Both the position numbers and the translations under genes were made by a program. Positions 27,631-36,827 of a stretch of DNA of 64,000 bases are shown here, in pieces. The notes below the pieces were generated by a model. It was given only the letters and a program-made list of their open reading frames with translations, searched no databases and was not told the DNA's origin. The first letter of the stretch is position 1; each line of letters opens with the position of its first letter. This DNA is from Ottelia alismoides (Eukaryota > Streptophyta > Magnoliopsida > Alismatales > Hydrocharitaceae): assembly GCA_037367405.1 (NCBI GenBank), contig JAZKJV010005537.1:1-64000 (forward strand). The letters are read 5' to 3'.

Positions 27631-28640
27631 TCATGCGAGCCAAGCTGCAGAGGCCGAGCCCAGTTGGCTGGCTGGACGCTCCCACCACATCGGTACTCCC
27701 TGGATCGCGACTGGTGGCATAAGGCGACGGGCGGGGCCCCAGGCCGACTGTTCGAGCTCGGCCGCATAGTCCGGCTCGGCAGCCTCCGCGAGCGTGCTTT
27801 CGGTCGGACCGCTACCATGGTCCATGAGCAGCTTGGCCGTTCGGGCAAGCGATAGACGTGCGGTGAGGCTGCCGCCTCCCGTCGTTCGCGCGATCAGGGC
27901 CCGGATCGCGGCAGCCGCCAGAAGGTAGCCGGTGGCATGATCGAGCGCCTGAACCGGAAGAGAAACAGGCGCCGCCGAGTGTCGCCACGCCATTCCGGCA
28001 TCGGCGATACCGGTCGAAAACTGCATCAGACTGTCAAAGCCGCGCCGCCGCTCCCATGGGCCGCTGTGACCATAGGCGTTGAGCGAAATGTCGATCAGGC
28101 CAGGGCGGATAGCCCGCCGTGCGGCAGCATCGAAGCCGATCCTGTCCAGCGCATCCTTGCGGTAGCCATGCACCAGAACGTCAGCCTTGCTCAGCAATTG
28201 CCGAAATGCGCCCCGACCTTCCTCTGTCTTGAGATCAAGGCGCGCGCACCGCTTACCGAGGGTGACTTCAGGAGCGACCGCGTCCTCTTCCCAGCCGGGC
28301 GGATCGATCCCGCAAAACGTCTGCGCCATACCCAGCGAGGAAACGGGTTGCCACGGGCCCGGCGATGATGCGCGTGAGATCCAGAACCCGCAGGCCGGCC
28401 AGTGGGCGTGTTGGCGATGGCTGCCAGGCCGTGTCGCGGGCTGGTGTATCCGGCCCCCAGCCAATGAGCGGCTCACTGGATACAGCAAGGCCCTGCGGAT
28501 GCGTGGCCCAACCCTGAGCCGATTGAAGCCGCATAGAAAGATGCGTCTCGAGGTTCTCGCGCGGTTACACCTGCGGCAGCGCCGGTTACGGTCACACAAC
28601 GAGGCCCCAGGACGGTATCCAAACGCGCTCGCCCAGCAAA
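27631..28640 (-). pseudogene. CaiB/BaiF-family CoA-transferase, truncated and frameshifted
   Basis: Family III acyl-CoA transferase fragment. Recognised segments: LAGLRVLDLTRIIAGPVATR, FLAGYGADVLR, DLKTEEGRGAFRQLLSKADV, IDISLNAYGHSGPWERRRGF, and WGPARRLMPPVAIQGVPM. Frame changes lie near 28320 and 28545, and the N-terminal region stops near 28640 without a start codon, where an ArdC-like tail begins on the other strand. No partner enzymes are next to it. It could have been trapped in a mobile island; substrate unknown. Confidence 0.75.
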
Positions 28641-28654
28641 GACATCCCATCCCA

Positions 28655-28801
28655 GCTCATCCTCGCGAGCAACCGGGTTACTCATACTATATCGGTAATT
28701 GGCTGAAGGCCCTGTCCGACAATCCATCGGCGTTCCTGACGGCTGCCAGCAAGGCCCGGGCGGCTGCGGACTTCGTGCTGCGGGAGATAGCGGTGAGGTG
28801 A
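28655..28801 (+). pseudogene. ArdC-type antirestriction protein, C-terminal fragment
   Basis: The plus-strand frame reads SYYIGNWLKALSDNPSAFLT and AASKARAAADFVLREI, ending in TGA at 28799-28801. This matches the C-terminal tail of the zincin-like ArdC/DUF1738 proteins carried by plasmids and integrative elements. The zincin domain is absent. It supports a past integrative element here. Confidence 0.62.
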
Positions 28802-29002
28802 GGCATGCATACTCAAGCAAGCGGACGCATTTTGCGCCTGCGAACGACATTGCATGACTGGAAGCCGATGATCGGAATGTGAGAGATTGGGCTTCGATAG
28901 CTGCCCGTCTGAAGCGCTGAGAGCCGATTCTATCTGTCACCCCACTTGTGAATTTTCGGCTCGGCGATAAGGTACTCGGTCAATGGACAGAGGTAAATCT
29001 GA

Positions 29003-29314
29003 ATGCAAAGGCTGGATCGAGATGCGCCGCTCCCAGTGGAGATGCAAGGTCGTTGGCGGGACGTTGAAGATCCGGCCTCGGAATTGATCATCGATGGGGG
29101 AGAGATTGACTGCTTTGGGCAAAGGGTCGATTATGGCTATAAGATAGTAGACAGGATTGGCGGCGCCCTCACTGTTAGCTTGAAGCCGGTGGATCCTGCG
29201 CTTGAGGACACTTTTCAGCGCGCAAACATTACAGAATTGGTTATCACGCCAGAGGGTGAATTTCACGCCTACAACTCCAGATTTGCGAGTCAATTCGAAC
29301 GATTTGTAGACTGA
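29003..29314 (+). CDS. hypothetical protein of lower GC content
   Basis: A 103-residue open frame from ATG 29003 to TGA 29312-29314. I do not recognise a family. The product is acidic, soluble, without signal peptide or membrane helix, and reads like a small beta-rich domain (ELIIDGGEIDCFGQRVDYGY, ITELVITPEGEFHAYNSRF). Its bases are clearly more AT-rich than neighbouring genes and its codon use differs, suggesting acquisition by transfer. It stands alone in the accessory region between the ArdC tail and tRNA-Lys. Confidence 0.5.
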   Translation: MQRLDRDAPLPVEMQGRWRDVEDPASELIIDGGEIDCFGQRVDYGYKIVDRIGGALTVSLKPVDPALEDTFQRANITELVITPEGEFHAYNSRFASQFERFVD

Positions 29315-30218
29315 CGTGCCTTTTCTGATCACGTCTTGGGCGCACTTGATCAGCTGCATGCTGCTCCTGTCATGGGTTCGTTCATGGAGCCCTCTTGGCG
29401 CGAGGCAGGCCAGCAGCCAATCAAAGTTGATGCCCTCCGCGCAAGATATGACTAGCAGACGTGCCTTCACCGATGCCGCTACGGTGGCGCAAAGCGTCTG
29501 CGTTAGGCTGCCCCAGACCGGGCTAGCGGATTCCCAGTCGTTCGCGGAAGCGATGCGCCTTGCTCACCTGGAGCCCCGGGGTGCTGACGGCACCCAAGAC
29601 TATCGGAGGCATCTTTCTTGTTTTTGCCTGTCTGATCTTTTTGCTGCTGCCAGTCGGGTGACCTGATCCGGGCGGGCCTGGGTACATGGCGCTAAGCCGA
29701 GTGGTGATGGCACTCGATGATGCAGCCGCCATGGTCATCAGCAAGCCGGGCTTCTTCCATGCACCCTGGCATTCATCGGGGCGGTAAGTCATCCTAAGCG
29801 GCGAAAGCCGCGAAAGCACCCGAAACCCTGCAAGGTACCGAAAAATAGAAGTTTGTCAGATGTCTGCGCTCGCGCCTCATGACGCACACTGGATCGGTTC
29901 GGGCAGGCTCTCGGGTCCGGCAGCATCGCTGTTAGACCAAGCAGGGCAGGCGGTGCTGAAGCGGAGCGCAGGCAACGCTAGCCGGGTCGTCGCGCCGGGC
30001 TAGGCGCGCGGCTGCGCCGTCGGCTCAGGGCGCCCTGTTATCGGGCTGCCAGCAGCGGTGCAGGGTTGGTGTGCCGGGACACTCGCAGGCTGGGCAATGG
30101 GCGGTCTTGGATCGGGCAGCAAATGGGGAGCGTGCTCAACTTCCCACCGTGCGGGACGGGTGCAAGACGGCACTCACTGCCGACCCTCACGAGGATTGAC
30201 CTAAGTCTTTGAGAAGAT
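29315..30218. other. accessory intergenic DNA without a supported gene
   Basis: Short frames on both strands carry no recognisable domain. One plus-strand stretch near 29555-29663 would encode a membrane-helix-like tail (TIGGIFLVFACLIFLLLPVG) and may be a remnant. The last 300 bases before the tRNA are GC-rich and featureless to me. Confidence 0.4.
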
Positions 30219-30236
30219 TGGTGGGTGATGTAGGGT

Positions 30237-30277
<41 letters not shown>

Positions 30278-30294
30278 GACTGAGCTAATCACCC
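30219..30294 (-). tRNA. tRNA-Lys (anticodon CTT), CCA encoded
   Basis: The minus strand gives a full 76-nt cloverleaf: acceptor GGGTGAT pairing with ATCACCC, D-arm TAGCTCAGTCGGTAGAGCA, anticodon loop CTCTTAA with anticodon CTT, T-arm GTAGGTTCGAACCCTAC, and a genomic CCA at 30219-30221. Its 3' end faces the region of mobile-element relics (26.1-29.9 kb), the side on which tRNA-targeting integrases insert. Confidence 0.96.
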
Positions 30295-30507
30295 ACAGGT
30301 CCGGAGCGTGGCGGGGGTTGGCCCGTCGCCTCAGGAGGCGCGCGTATGGCTTACTGGGGGCTGGGATGCAAGAGTGTTGTTGCAGCTGGCTGTTTGCGGG
30401 GCATCTGGCACGGGCTGCCACCAGATCGCGCGATCGAGGTGGCGCCAGTTGCGGGGCTGGCAGCTTGGCTCTTCGCGTCTGAGGCGAAGCAGGGCATGCT
30501 CGACCAT

Positions 30508-31694
30508 ATGCAGCGATCCACCGTCCTTGTCTCGATCCTGGCCATGACCGCCTGTGGGGCGGTCGGGGTGGGCGGCGTTGCGCTGGCAGAGCAGACCCAA
30601 TCGCCCGAGCCAGCGGCGCCTGCTGTCGCCCCGCCGCCATCCGCAAGTGCCGCGCCAGGTTCCACACCAGGTTCGACATCAGGCCCCACGCAAAGCCCTG
30701 CATCAGACCCGGCGGCGGCTGTCGCCACCACTGCGCCCACCCAGCCTGTACCGGTGCCGATTGTGCAGCCAGCTGCGGCGCGCTTGCGCGGTGAGATGCT
30801 GGCCAAGGACATGGCCGATCTGGCTCTCGCGCTCGAGGGCGCTGGGACAATGAAGTGCAGGTGTTTTTCGAGCCTGAGATCGGTGTGCCGGAGGACCGAC
30901 GCCACGTCCGGGTCCATGTGGCAGTGCGGGCTTTGCCTGGCATGGCATTTGGTGGGCCGGCCTTCTATGCCGAGCATCGCCAGGGCGGTGAGACCGGTGC
31001 TCTGGTGCGCCAGCAGGTCTGGGTGCTGTCGGTTGACGAGGCAGGTGATGGCGTGCGCCTGACGCCGCACGCCCCCATCGAGCCCGAACTGTGGGCTGGC
31101 GCCTGGGCAGATCCCGTCCGGCTGGCGGCCCTGTCGCCCGAACAGGTCAGGCCGATCCAGGGCTGCGAGCTGATCTGGAAGCGGCGCGCCGGTGGCTTTT
31201 CCGGCGAGACACGGCCCAATGCCTGCCGCCTGGGAGCCCAGGGGGATGACCGCGCCGTGACAGTATCGGAGCGGCATGATCTGTCGGGCGGGATCTGGGA
31301 TGTGCGCGATATCGGCGTGGACGGACGGGGCAACCGGGTGTTCGGCGCCCCCGATGGCAGCCCGACCCGGTTCCGCAAGGCCCGGGCCTTTACCTGCTGG
31401 GCGCGGCGCGGGGCCACCACGGTGACCGACCTTGCGCTGCATGACCAGGGTGGAACGGTGGCTGGGGGCGAGGCGCTGGGCAGTCTGCGGGTACGGCTGA
31501 GGCTGGTGGACTGGCCTGTGGGCGCAAACCGGCCGTCGCTGACCCTGTATCTGCTGCCGCAACCCGGTGATGTGGCCGCAGCCTTTGCCTGGACCGACCC
31601 CGATGCCCGCCGTATCGCTGTGGCGCAGGGCGGCTTCGAAGCCAGCTGTACCGAGGACCCCGCTGCACTGTGGCGGATCGGAGGCGCAGGATGA
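30508..31694 (+). CDS. CpcT/CpeT-like secreted protein (one frameshift)
   Basis: About 395 aa. A signal peptide (MQRSTVLVSILAMTACGAVG) is followed by a long Pro/Ala/Ser-rich linker to about residue 95, then a CpeT/DUF1001-type domain beginning DMADLALALEG. The frame breaks near 30842 where one C is missing; restored text is GRWDNEVQVFFEPEIG. In cyanobacteria CpcT/CpeT attach bilins to phycobiliproteins; in a bacterium without phycobilisomes the role is unknown. Its TGA overlaps the next ATG (ATGA). ATG 30496 is an alternative start. Confidence 0.72.
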
Positions 31695-32398
31695 CAGGGG
31701 ACACGGACGAGGCGGCCACGGCTACCACGGCGGACACACGCCGCCCCATCGGTGCCCGCAGTGCAGGCTGGGCCATTCAAGCCGCTGCGGTTCTGGCCGC
31801 GCGCGGGATATCGCCCAATGCGATTTCGGGTGCGTCAGTCGGTTTCGGTGTGCTGGCGGGTCTGTGCCTGTGGGGGGCCGGGGCTGCCGATGGCTGGTTT
31901 GGCCGGGCGCTGCTGCTGATCCTGGCAGGAACATGCGTGGGGGCGCGGCTGCTGGCCAATATGCTGGACGGTATGGTGGCCACCGAGCACGGCCGCGCTG
32001 CTCCCGACGGGGCGCTCTGGAACGAGGTGCCGGACCGGCTGGCAGACGTGGCCATCCTGGTGGGGGCAGGCGCTGGTGTCGCGGCGGCGGAGGCCGGGCC
32101 CGCATGGCTGGGATGGCTGGCAGCCGTGGTTGCGGTGCTCACCGCTTATGTCCGAGAGATCGGTGCCCGGCTGGGCGCAGCGATGGACTTCTCCGGGCCG
32201 ATGGCCAAGCCGCACCGCATGGCGGTGGTGATCGGCTGCTGCGCGGCAGGGCTGGTGGAGGGGCTGTGGGGTGGGCGGCTGGATCTGATGGCGATCGGTC
32301 TGTGGGTCATCGTGTTGGGCGGCAGCTGGACCGTTGCCCGGCGATTGCAGCGGGTGCGCACGCATCTGATGGCGGGAGCTCATGAGCGAGGACGCTGA
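31691..32398 (+). CDS. CDP-alcohol phosphatidyltransferase family protein
   Basis: Integral membrane enzyme of 235 aa that would transfer a phosphatidyl group from CDP-diacylglycerol to an alcohol. The metal-binding region reads ANMLDGMVATEHG, then LWNEVPDRLADV, a variant of the DGx2ARx8Gx3Dx3D motif used by one subfamily. Helices flank it on both sides. It overlaps the CpeT-like gene by four bases and the RusA-like gene by 17. The acceptor alcohol is unknown. Confidence 0.82.
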   Translation: MTGDTDEAATATTADTRRPIGARSAGWAIQAAAVLAARGISPNAISGASVGFGVLAGLCLWGAGAADGWFGRALLLILAGTCVGARLLANMLDGMVATEHGRAAPDGALWNEVPDRLADVAILVGAGAGVAAAEAGPAWLGWLAAVVAVLTAYVREIGARLGAAMDFSGPMAKPHRMAVVIGCCAAGLVEGLWGGRLDLMAIGLWVIVLGGSWTVARRLQRVRTHLMAGAHERGR

Positions 32399-32777
32399 CG
32401 GTGGCCCCTGGATCGGCCAGGGCGCCGTGAAGGGCAGGGCGATTCCCGGTGGCCACGCCTTCCTGATCGGCGAAGTCACCAGCCAGGCCCGTGTCTACAA
32501 GCAGAAGCTCGACCGGCTTTTGCGGACCGAACTGAAGGTGCGGCCCCGCTGGGGCGAGTTCGATGTGGAGATCCGGATCGAGCTCAACCGCGATTTCCCC
32601 GCGATCGATCTGGATAATGTGGCCAAGGCGGTTCTCGATGGCATCAAGGGCGCGGTCTTCTTCGATGATGCGCAAGTGATGCGCCTGGTGGTGGAGAAGG
32701 TCTGGGCCGAACGCGAGCGGGTGCTGATCAGCGCCACCGCACGCCCGTCCCAGCCAGATCCCTGGACCGCTGCCTGA
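32382..32777 (+). CDS. RusA-family Holliday junction resolvase-like protein
   Basis: A 131-residue protein. The core AIDLDNVAKAVLDGIKGAVF followed by FDDAQVMRL matches the RusA active-site region, in which the Asp residues bind Mg2+. A basic N-terminal strand (RVYKQKLDRLL) precedes it. RusA proteins cut Holliday junctions and are often prophage-borne, but no phage gene is next to this one. It overlaps the end of the CDP-alcohol transferase gene. Confidence 0.82.
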   Translation: MSEDADGGPWIGQGAVKGRAIPGGHAFLIGEVTSQARVYKQKLDRLLRTELKVRPRWGEFDVEIRIELNRDFPAIDLDNVAKAVLDGIKGAVFFDDAQVMRLVVEKVWAERERVLISATARPSQPDPWTAA

Positions 32778-32910
32778 GGCTGGCTTGCGCAGGTCTGCTC
32801 AGACGCCAGTCTGAACATACTGAAGATCGCGCGCGCCGCTGCGCCTGTTAACCCTTGCCCGGTCCGCCTGTTCGGTCCACATCGGAGCCCAACAGGTTCA
32901 GGAGATAACC

Positions 32911-33593
32911 ATGCCGTCGTTCCGCCCCGCCGTGATTGCCCTTGCCGCTGCCGGTCTTGCCGCTGGCTGCCTGTCCGTGGGCGACACCACCATCACCGCG
33001 CCGCCCGCAGCCGCAGCGCCAGCCGCCGTTGGCGCGCCGGCCGCGAACCCGGAACTTGCCGCCCTGCTCGCGCGCCAGCCGGCCGGGGTCTATGAAGTAG
33101 AGCCGACCCACACCAGCTTGCACTTCCGCCTCAGCCACTGGGGCCTGTCGCAATATACCGCGCGCTTTGACCGGATCAGCGGCACCATCGACTTCAATCC
33201 GGCCAATCCGACTGCTTCGCGCGCGGACATCACCATCGACCCGGCCTCGATCAGCACCGGCCTGCCAGAGTTCAACAGCAAGCTGGCCAATGACATCTTC
33301 AAGGCCAGCACCGGCGGCACCATCCGTTTTGTCTCCACTGGTCTGACCGCCACCTCCGCCACCACTGGCGTGATGACAGGCGACCTGACCATGGCCGGCG
33401 CCACCCTCCCTGTGACCTTGTCGGTGCAGTTCAACGGCGGCCAGCCCAACCCGTTTGCAGCCGGGCGCCAGTCCATCGGCTTCTCGGCCCGTGGCACGCT
33501 GCAGCGCAGCCAGTGGGGCATCCGCAACTGGATCCCCATGTTGGCGATGAAGTCGAAGTGATCGTGGAAGCCGAGTTCCTGCAGCGGCGCTGA
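32911..33593 (+). CDS. YceI-family lipoprotein (one frameshift at the 3' end)
   Basis: Lipocalin-like polyisoprenoid-binding family, about 227 aa. A lipoprotein signal (MPSFRPAVIALAAAGLAAGC) ends at the lipobox Cys, then an Ala/Pro linker, then the YceI domain: YEVEPTHTSLHFRLSHWGLS, SRADITIDPASIST, and SQWGIRNWIPML. A missing G near 33543 hides the last 16 residues, which end EAEFLQRR at TGA 33591-33593. It precedes cytochrome b561, a pairing common in proteobacteria. Confidence 0.9.
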
Positions 33594-33663
33594 GAACGCA
33601 CCTGCCAGTCAAGCCGGGGCGGATGTCCGCCGCCCCGGCGCGATGCGTACCGAGGGGGATGGC

Positions 33664-34251
33664 ATGGCAAATGTGGTGGACTTTCCCGGAACCGAGCGGT
33701 CGCAGACCCGCTACACGTCGGTGGCGATCGTGCTGCACTGGACCATCGCGGTCCTGCTGGTGCTGCAGGTCATCGGCGGCTGGGTGGCCGAGGATGTGCT
33801 GAAAGGTGCAGCCAAGTTCCAGGCCTTCCAGATCCACAAGAGTATGGGCCTGACCATCCTGCTGCTCACGTTTGCGCGGCTTGCCTGGCGGCTTGGTCAC
33901 AAACCGCCCCCACCACCGGCTGGGATGCCGGACTGGCAGAAGTCCGTGGCCTCAGCCGTCCATGTGGGCTTCTATGTGCTGCTGATCGCGATCCCGCTCA
34001 GCGGCCTCGTGCTGATTTCCTCCTCCTCCTATGTGGTCAAGACTATGTGGTGGGGGCTGGTGGAGGTGCCTGAGCTGCCGCTGCGCGGGCTCGAGAACGC
34101 CAAGGCGATCCATGATGCTGCCGGCAACGCCCACTCGCTGCTGGTCTGGGGGACCATCGTGCTGTGGGCGCTCCATGTCGGGGCTGCCTTGAAGCATCAG
34201 TTCGTGGACCGCGACGGGGTGCTGGGCCGGATGCTGCCGTTCCTGAAGTAG
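33664..34251 (+). CDS. cytochrome b561
   Basis: Di-heme membrane cytochrome of about 195 aa with four helices. Candidate heme-ligand histidines are in VLHWTIAVLL, FQIHKSMGL, AVHVGFYVLLI and ALHVGAALKHQF. ATG 33664 lies just after a GAGGGGG ribosome-binding site; ATG 33643 is a longer alternative. With the YceI lipoprotein just upstream it probably forms an electron-transfer unit in the inner membrane. Confidence 0.9.
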   Translation: MANVVDFPGTERSQTRYTSVAIVLHWTIAVLLVLQVIGGWVAEDVLKGAAKFQAFQIHKSMGLTILLLTFARLAWRLGHKPPPPPAGMPDWQKSVASAVHVGFYVLLIAIPLSGLVLISSSSYVVKTMWWGLVEVPELPLRGLENAKAIHDAAGNAHSLLVWGTIVLWALHVGAALKHQFVDRDGVLGRMLPFLK

Positions 34252-34343
34252 CAGCAGACCGCGCGGCGCAGCGCGGTGGCGGCGGCAGAGCCGATGCTGT
34301 GCCGGTGTAGCCGCGCAGGCCGCAGCGGCCTATCTGACATGCC

Positions 34344-35141
34344 ATGCTGATCTTGCTGTCGCCTGCCAAGAACTTGAATTTCGATCCGGTGCCGGACCTG
34401 CCGGCGCCCACGGTCCCGCGGATGCGCGAGGACACTGCCGAGCTGCTGAGCGTCGCGCGTAGCCTGTCGGCGGGCGACCTTGCCCGGCTGATGGACCTGT
34501 CGCCACGCCTGGCCGAGCTGAACCGGGCCCGCTTTGAGGTGCTGGACCCGGTGGCCAGTGGGGAAGGGACCCGCGAGGCGGTGCTGGCTTTCAACGGCGA
34601 TGTCTATCGCGGCCTTGATGCGCGCACGCTGGATGCTGACGCCATCGCCTATGCCCAGACCCATCTGCGCATCCTATCGGGCCTCTACGGCCTGCTGCGG
34701 CCGCTGGATGCGATCATGCCCTATCGGCTTGAGATGGGCACCCGCTTGAAGACTGCACGGGGCGCCAGCCTCTATGACTTCTGGGGCAGCCGTATTGCCG
34801 GATTGGTTGCGGCAGACCTTGAAGGCCATCCCAACCGTACCGTGGTGAACCTCGCTTCGGGCGAATATGCTGGCGCGCTGGATCGGACGGCGCTGGATGC
34901 GCCTGTGGTCGACATCCAGTTCCGCGAGGAAAATGACGGCGTCAGCCGGGTGATCTCGTTCCATGCCAAGTATGCCCGTGGTCTGATGGCGCGCTTTGCC
35001 ATCGATCACCGCATTCAGGAGCCCGAGGCCCTCAAGGCGTTCGACGGGGGTGGGTATCGCTATGATGCAACGGCATCGACGCCGCAGCTGTGGGTGTTCG
35101 CCCGGCCCCAGCCGCCCTTGAAAAAGGCGCCCCGGTCATGA
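34344..35141 (+). CDS. yaaA: YaaA/DUF328 family protein (peroxide stress)
   Basis: A 265-residue cytoplasmic protein. It opens with LILLSPAKNLNFDPVPD, contains AFNGDVYRGLDA and LRILSGLYGLLRPLDAIMPY, and ends with SFHAKYARGLMARF and GGGYRYD, all family signatures. In E. coli YaaA lowers free iron during peroxide stress. Complete. Its stop overlaps an ATG at 35138 that may be the true start of the patatin-like gene. Confidence 0.93.
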   Translation: MLILLSPAKNLNFDPVPDLPAPTVPRMREDTAELLSVARSLSAGDLARLMDLSPRLAELNRARFEVLDPVASGEGTREAVLAFNGDVYRGLDARTLDADAIAYAQTHLRILSGLYGLLRPLDAIMPYRLEMGTRLKTARGASLYDFWGSRIAGLVAADLEGHPNRTVVNLASGEYAGALDRTALDAPVVDIQFREENDGVSRVISFHAKYARGLMARFAIDHRIQEPEALKAFDGGGYRYDATASTPQLWVFARPQPPLKKAPRS

Positions 35142-35144
35142 CCG

Positions 35145-36176
35145 ATGCCCCCCCGCCGCCTCAATCTCGCGCTTCAAGGTGGTGGTGCCCACGGGGCATT
35201 TGCCTGGGGGCTGCTGGATGCCCTTCTGGAGGATGAGGGTTTCGAGATCGCCGGCATCACCGCCACCAGCGCGGGTGCCATGAATGCCGTGATCTGCGCC
35301 GAAGGACTGCGCAAGGGCGGCCGGGCGGGAGCGCGCGCGGCGCTGGATGCATTCTGGACCGGTCTGTCCGACGCCCGGACGCCCTTCAGCCCGGTCTCGA
35401 TGACGGCACTGCGCAAGGCGATGGACCCGCTGGGCCTGTTCCAGAGCGCGGCCTTCAAGTGGTTCGACATGCTGACGTCGGTGGCGAGCCCCTATGACTT
35501 CAATCCCTGGAACTTCAACCCGCTGCGCGATCATCTGACCGACCATGTGGACTTTGCGGCGCTGGCGGCCGATCCCCCGCTCAAGCTGTTCATATCGGCT
35601 ACCAGGGTCAGCAGCGGCACGGTGCGGGTGTTCCGCGAAAGCGAGCTGACGGTCGACATGGTGCTGGCCAGCGCCTGTCTGCCCTATCTGTTTCAGGCGG
35701 TGGAAATCGGGGGCGAGGCCTATTGGGACGGCGGCTATGTCGGCAATCCGGCGCTGTATCCCTTGTTCTATGAGGATGATCTGCCCGATGATCTTCTGAT
35801 TTGCTGGATCAATCCGCTGCAGCGAGCCGAGGTCCCGCGCGACAGCGGGGCCATTCTCGACCGGCTGAACGAGATCAGTTTCAATGCCTCGCTGCTCGCC
35901 GAGCTACGCTCGATCGCCTTTGTGCAGTCGCTGCTGGCGGACGAAGTGATCGCCTCGCGCCTGGCGGGCCGGTACCGCTCGGTCCATGTCCATGCTGTGG
36001 AAGCGGACGGGGCGCTGGCTGGCATGCCCGTGGCGTCGAAGTTCGACACATCGCCCGAGTTTCTGTCCCGCCTCAAGGAAGAAGGGCGCGCGCGCTTCCA
36101 GGCCTTCGCTGCCGCCCACCGCGCCGATGTGGGCATCCGCTCCAGTGTCGACATCAAGCAGCGGTATCTCAAATAG
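35145..36176 (+). CDS. patatin-like phospholipase (RssA type)
   Basis: Predicted Ser-Asp dyad lipid acyl hydrolase, 343 aa. The oxyanion loop GGGAHGAFAWGLLDAL is at the N-terminus; the nucleophile elbow is ATSAGAMNAV, with Ala where the family usually has Gly before the Ser; the catalytic Asp is in WDGGYVGNPAL. An ATG at 35138 overlapping the yaaA stop would be the true start if one C of the run near 35147-35153 is extra. Cytoplasmic; substrate unknown. Confidence 0.88.
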   Translation: MPPRRLNLALQGGGAHGAFAWGLLDALLEDEGFEIAGITATSAGAMNAVICAEGLRKGGRAGARAALDAFWTGLSDARTPFSPVSMTALRKAMDPLGLFQSAAFKWFDMLTSVASPYDFNPWNFNPLRDHLTDHVDFAALAADPPLKLFISATRVSSGTVRVFRESELTVDMVLASACLPYLFQAVEIGGEAYWDGGYVGNPALYPLFYEDDLPDDLLICWINPLQRAEVPRDSGAILDRLNEISFNASLLAELRSIAFVQSLLADEVIASRLAGRYRSVHVHAVEADGALAGMPVASKFDTSPEFLSRLKEEGRARFQAFAAAHRADVGIRSSVDIKQRYLK

Positions 36177-36308
36177 CCAGTTGGCCGGTGCCCAGGTGCT
36201 GGTGCCAAGTGGCTGGTATCTGCGCTGGTGGGAGGCGCCTCAGGCCAGGCAAGGCAGCCGGTGCCGGGCTGCCGATGGCCACAGGCCAGTCCTGCCAAAC
36301 CCGCCCCG

Positions 36309-36581
36309 TCAGGCGGTCCAGCCGCGGCGGGGGGAGCCGGCGGCGGGGCCGAGACGGGCCTCCAGCGCCCGAGCCAGCTTGCGGGCTGCCAGCCGCTCCT
36401 GGTCAAAGCGGGCAGCGATGGCCGGCGTTGTGGCCGCCACTTCCAGACCCGTCGCCACATCAATAGCGCGCACCTGGGCATAGTCTCCAAAGCCAGAGAA
36501 CTCGAAAATGATCTCGCGCCCGACAAGGATTGGCTCGCCATAGGGCGCGCTGACAGGGCTGGATGGGGGCGAGGCTGGCAT
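36309..36581 (-). CDS. small conserved alphaproteobacterial protein, DUF6898-like
   Basis: A 90-residue protein. GEPILVGREIIFEFSGFGDY followed by VRAIDVATGLEVAATTPA and an Ala/Arg-rich helix is the pattern I recall for DUF6898 proteins of alphaproteobacteria. No signal peptide or membrane helix. Function unknown. About 250 bases without genes separate it from the MarR-type gene. Confidence 0.6.
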   Translation of the reverse strand: MPASPPSSPVSAPYGEPILVGREIIFEFSGFGDYAQVRAIDVATGLEVAATTPAIAARFDQERLAARKLARALEARLGPAAGSPRRGWTA

Positions 36582-36827
36582 CAGGATAAGGGGCTCTCAG
36601 AACGGCTCTGGGGGTGCGACCGTGCGTTTACGCTAGCATGTCCTGCCGCTGTGGCCAGTGGCCCCACCGGAACGTGATGCCAGAGTGCGTGCTGACGCGC
36701 ACGGGCAAAGTGGCACGGGCAGGCGCGACCGGATGATCGCGCCTGAACCGGCTTTCAGGGTGATCCGGGGCGGATCGGGCACGGGCGGGTGCGCCGCACC
36801 GTCGATCCCGTTGGATCGAGCCCCGCC

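Noticed and set aside
30219..30294. attachment-site duplicate of the tRNA 3' end
   Set aside because: I looked for GTAGGTTCGAACCC-type copies near 26.0-26.2 kb and elsewhere in the region and found none.
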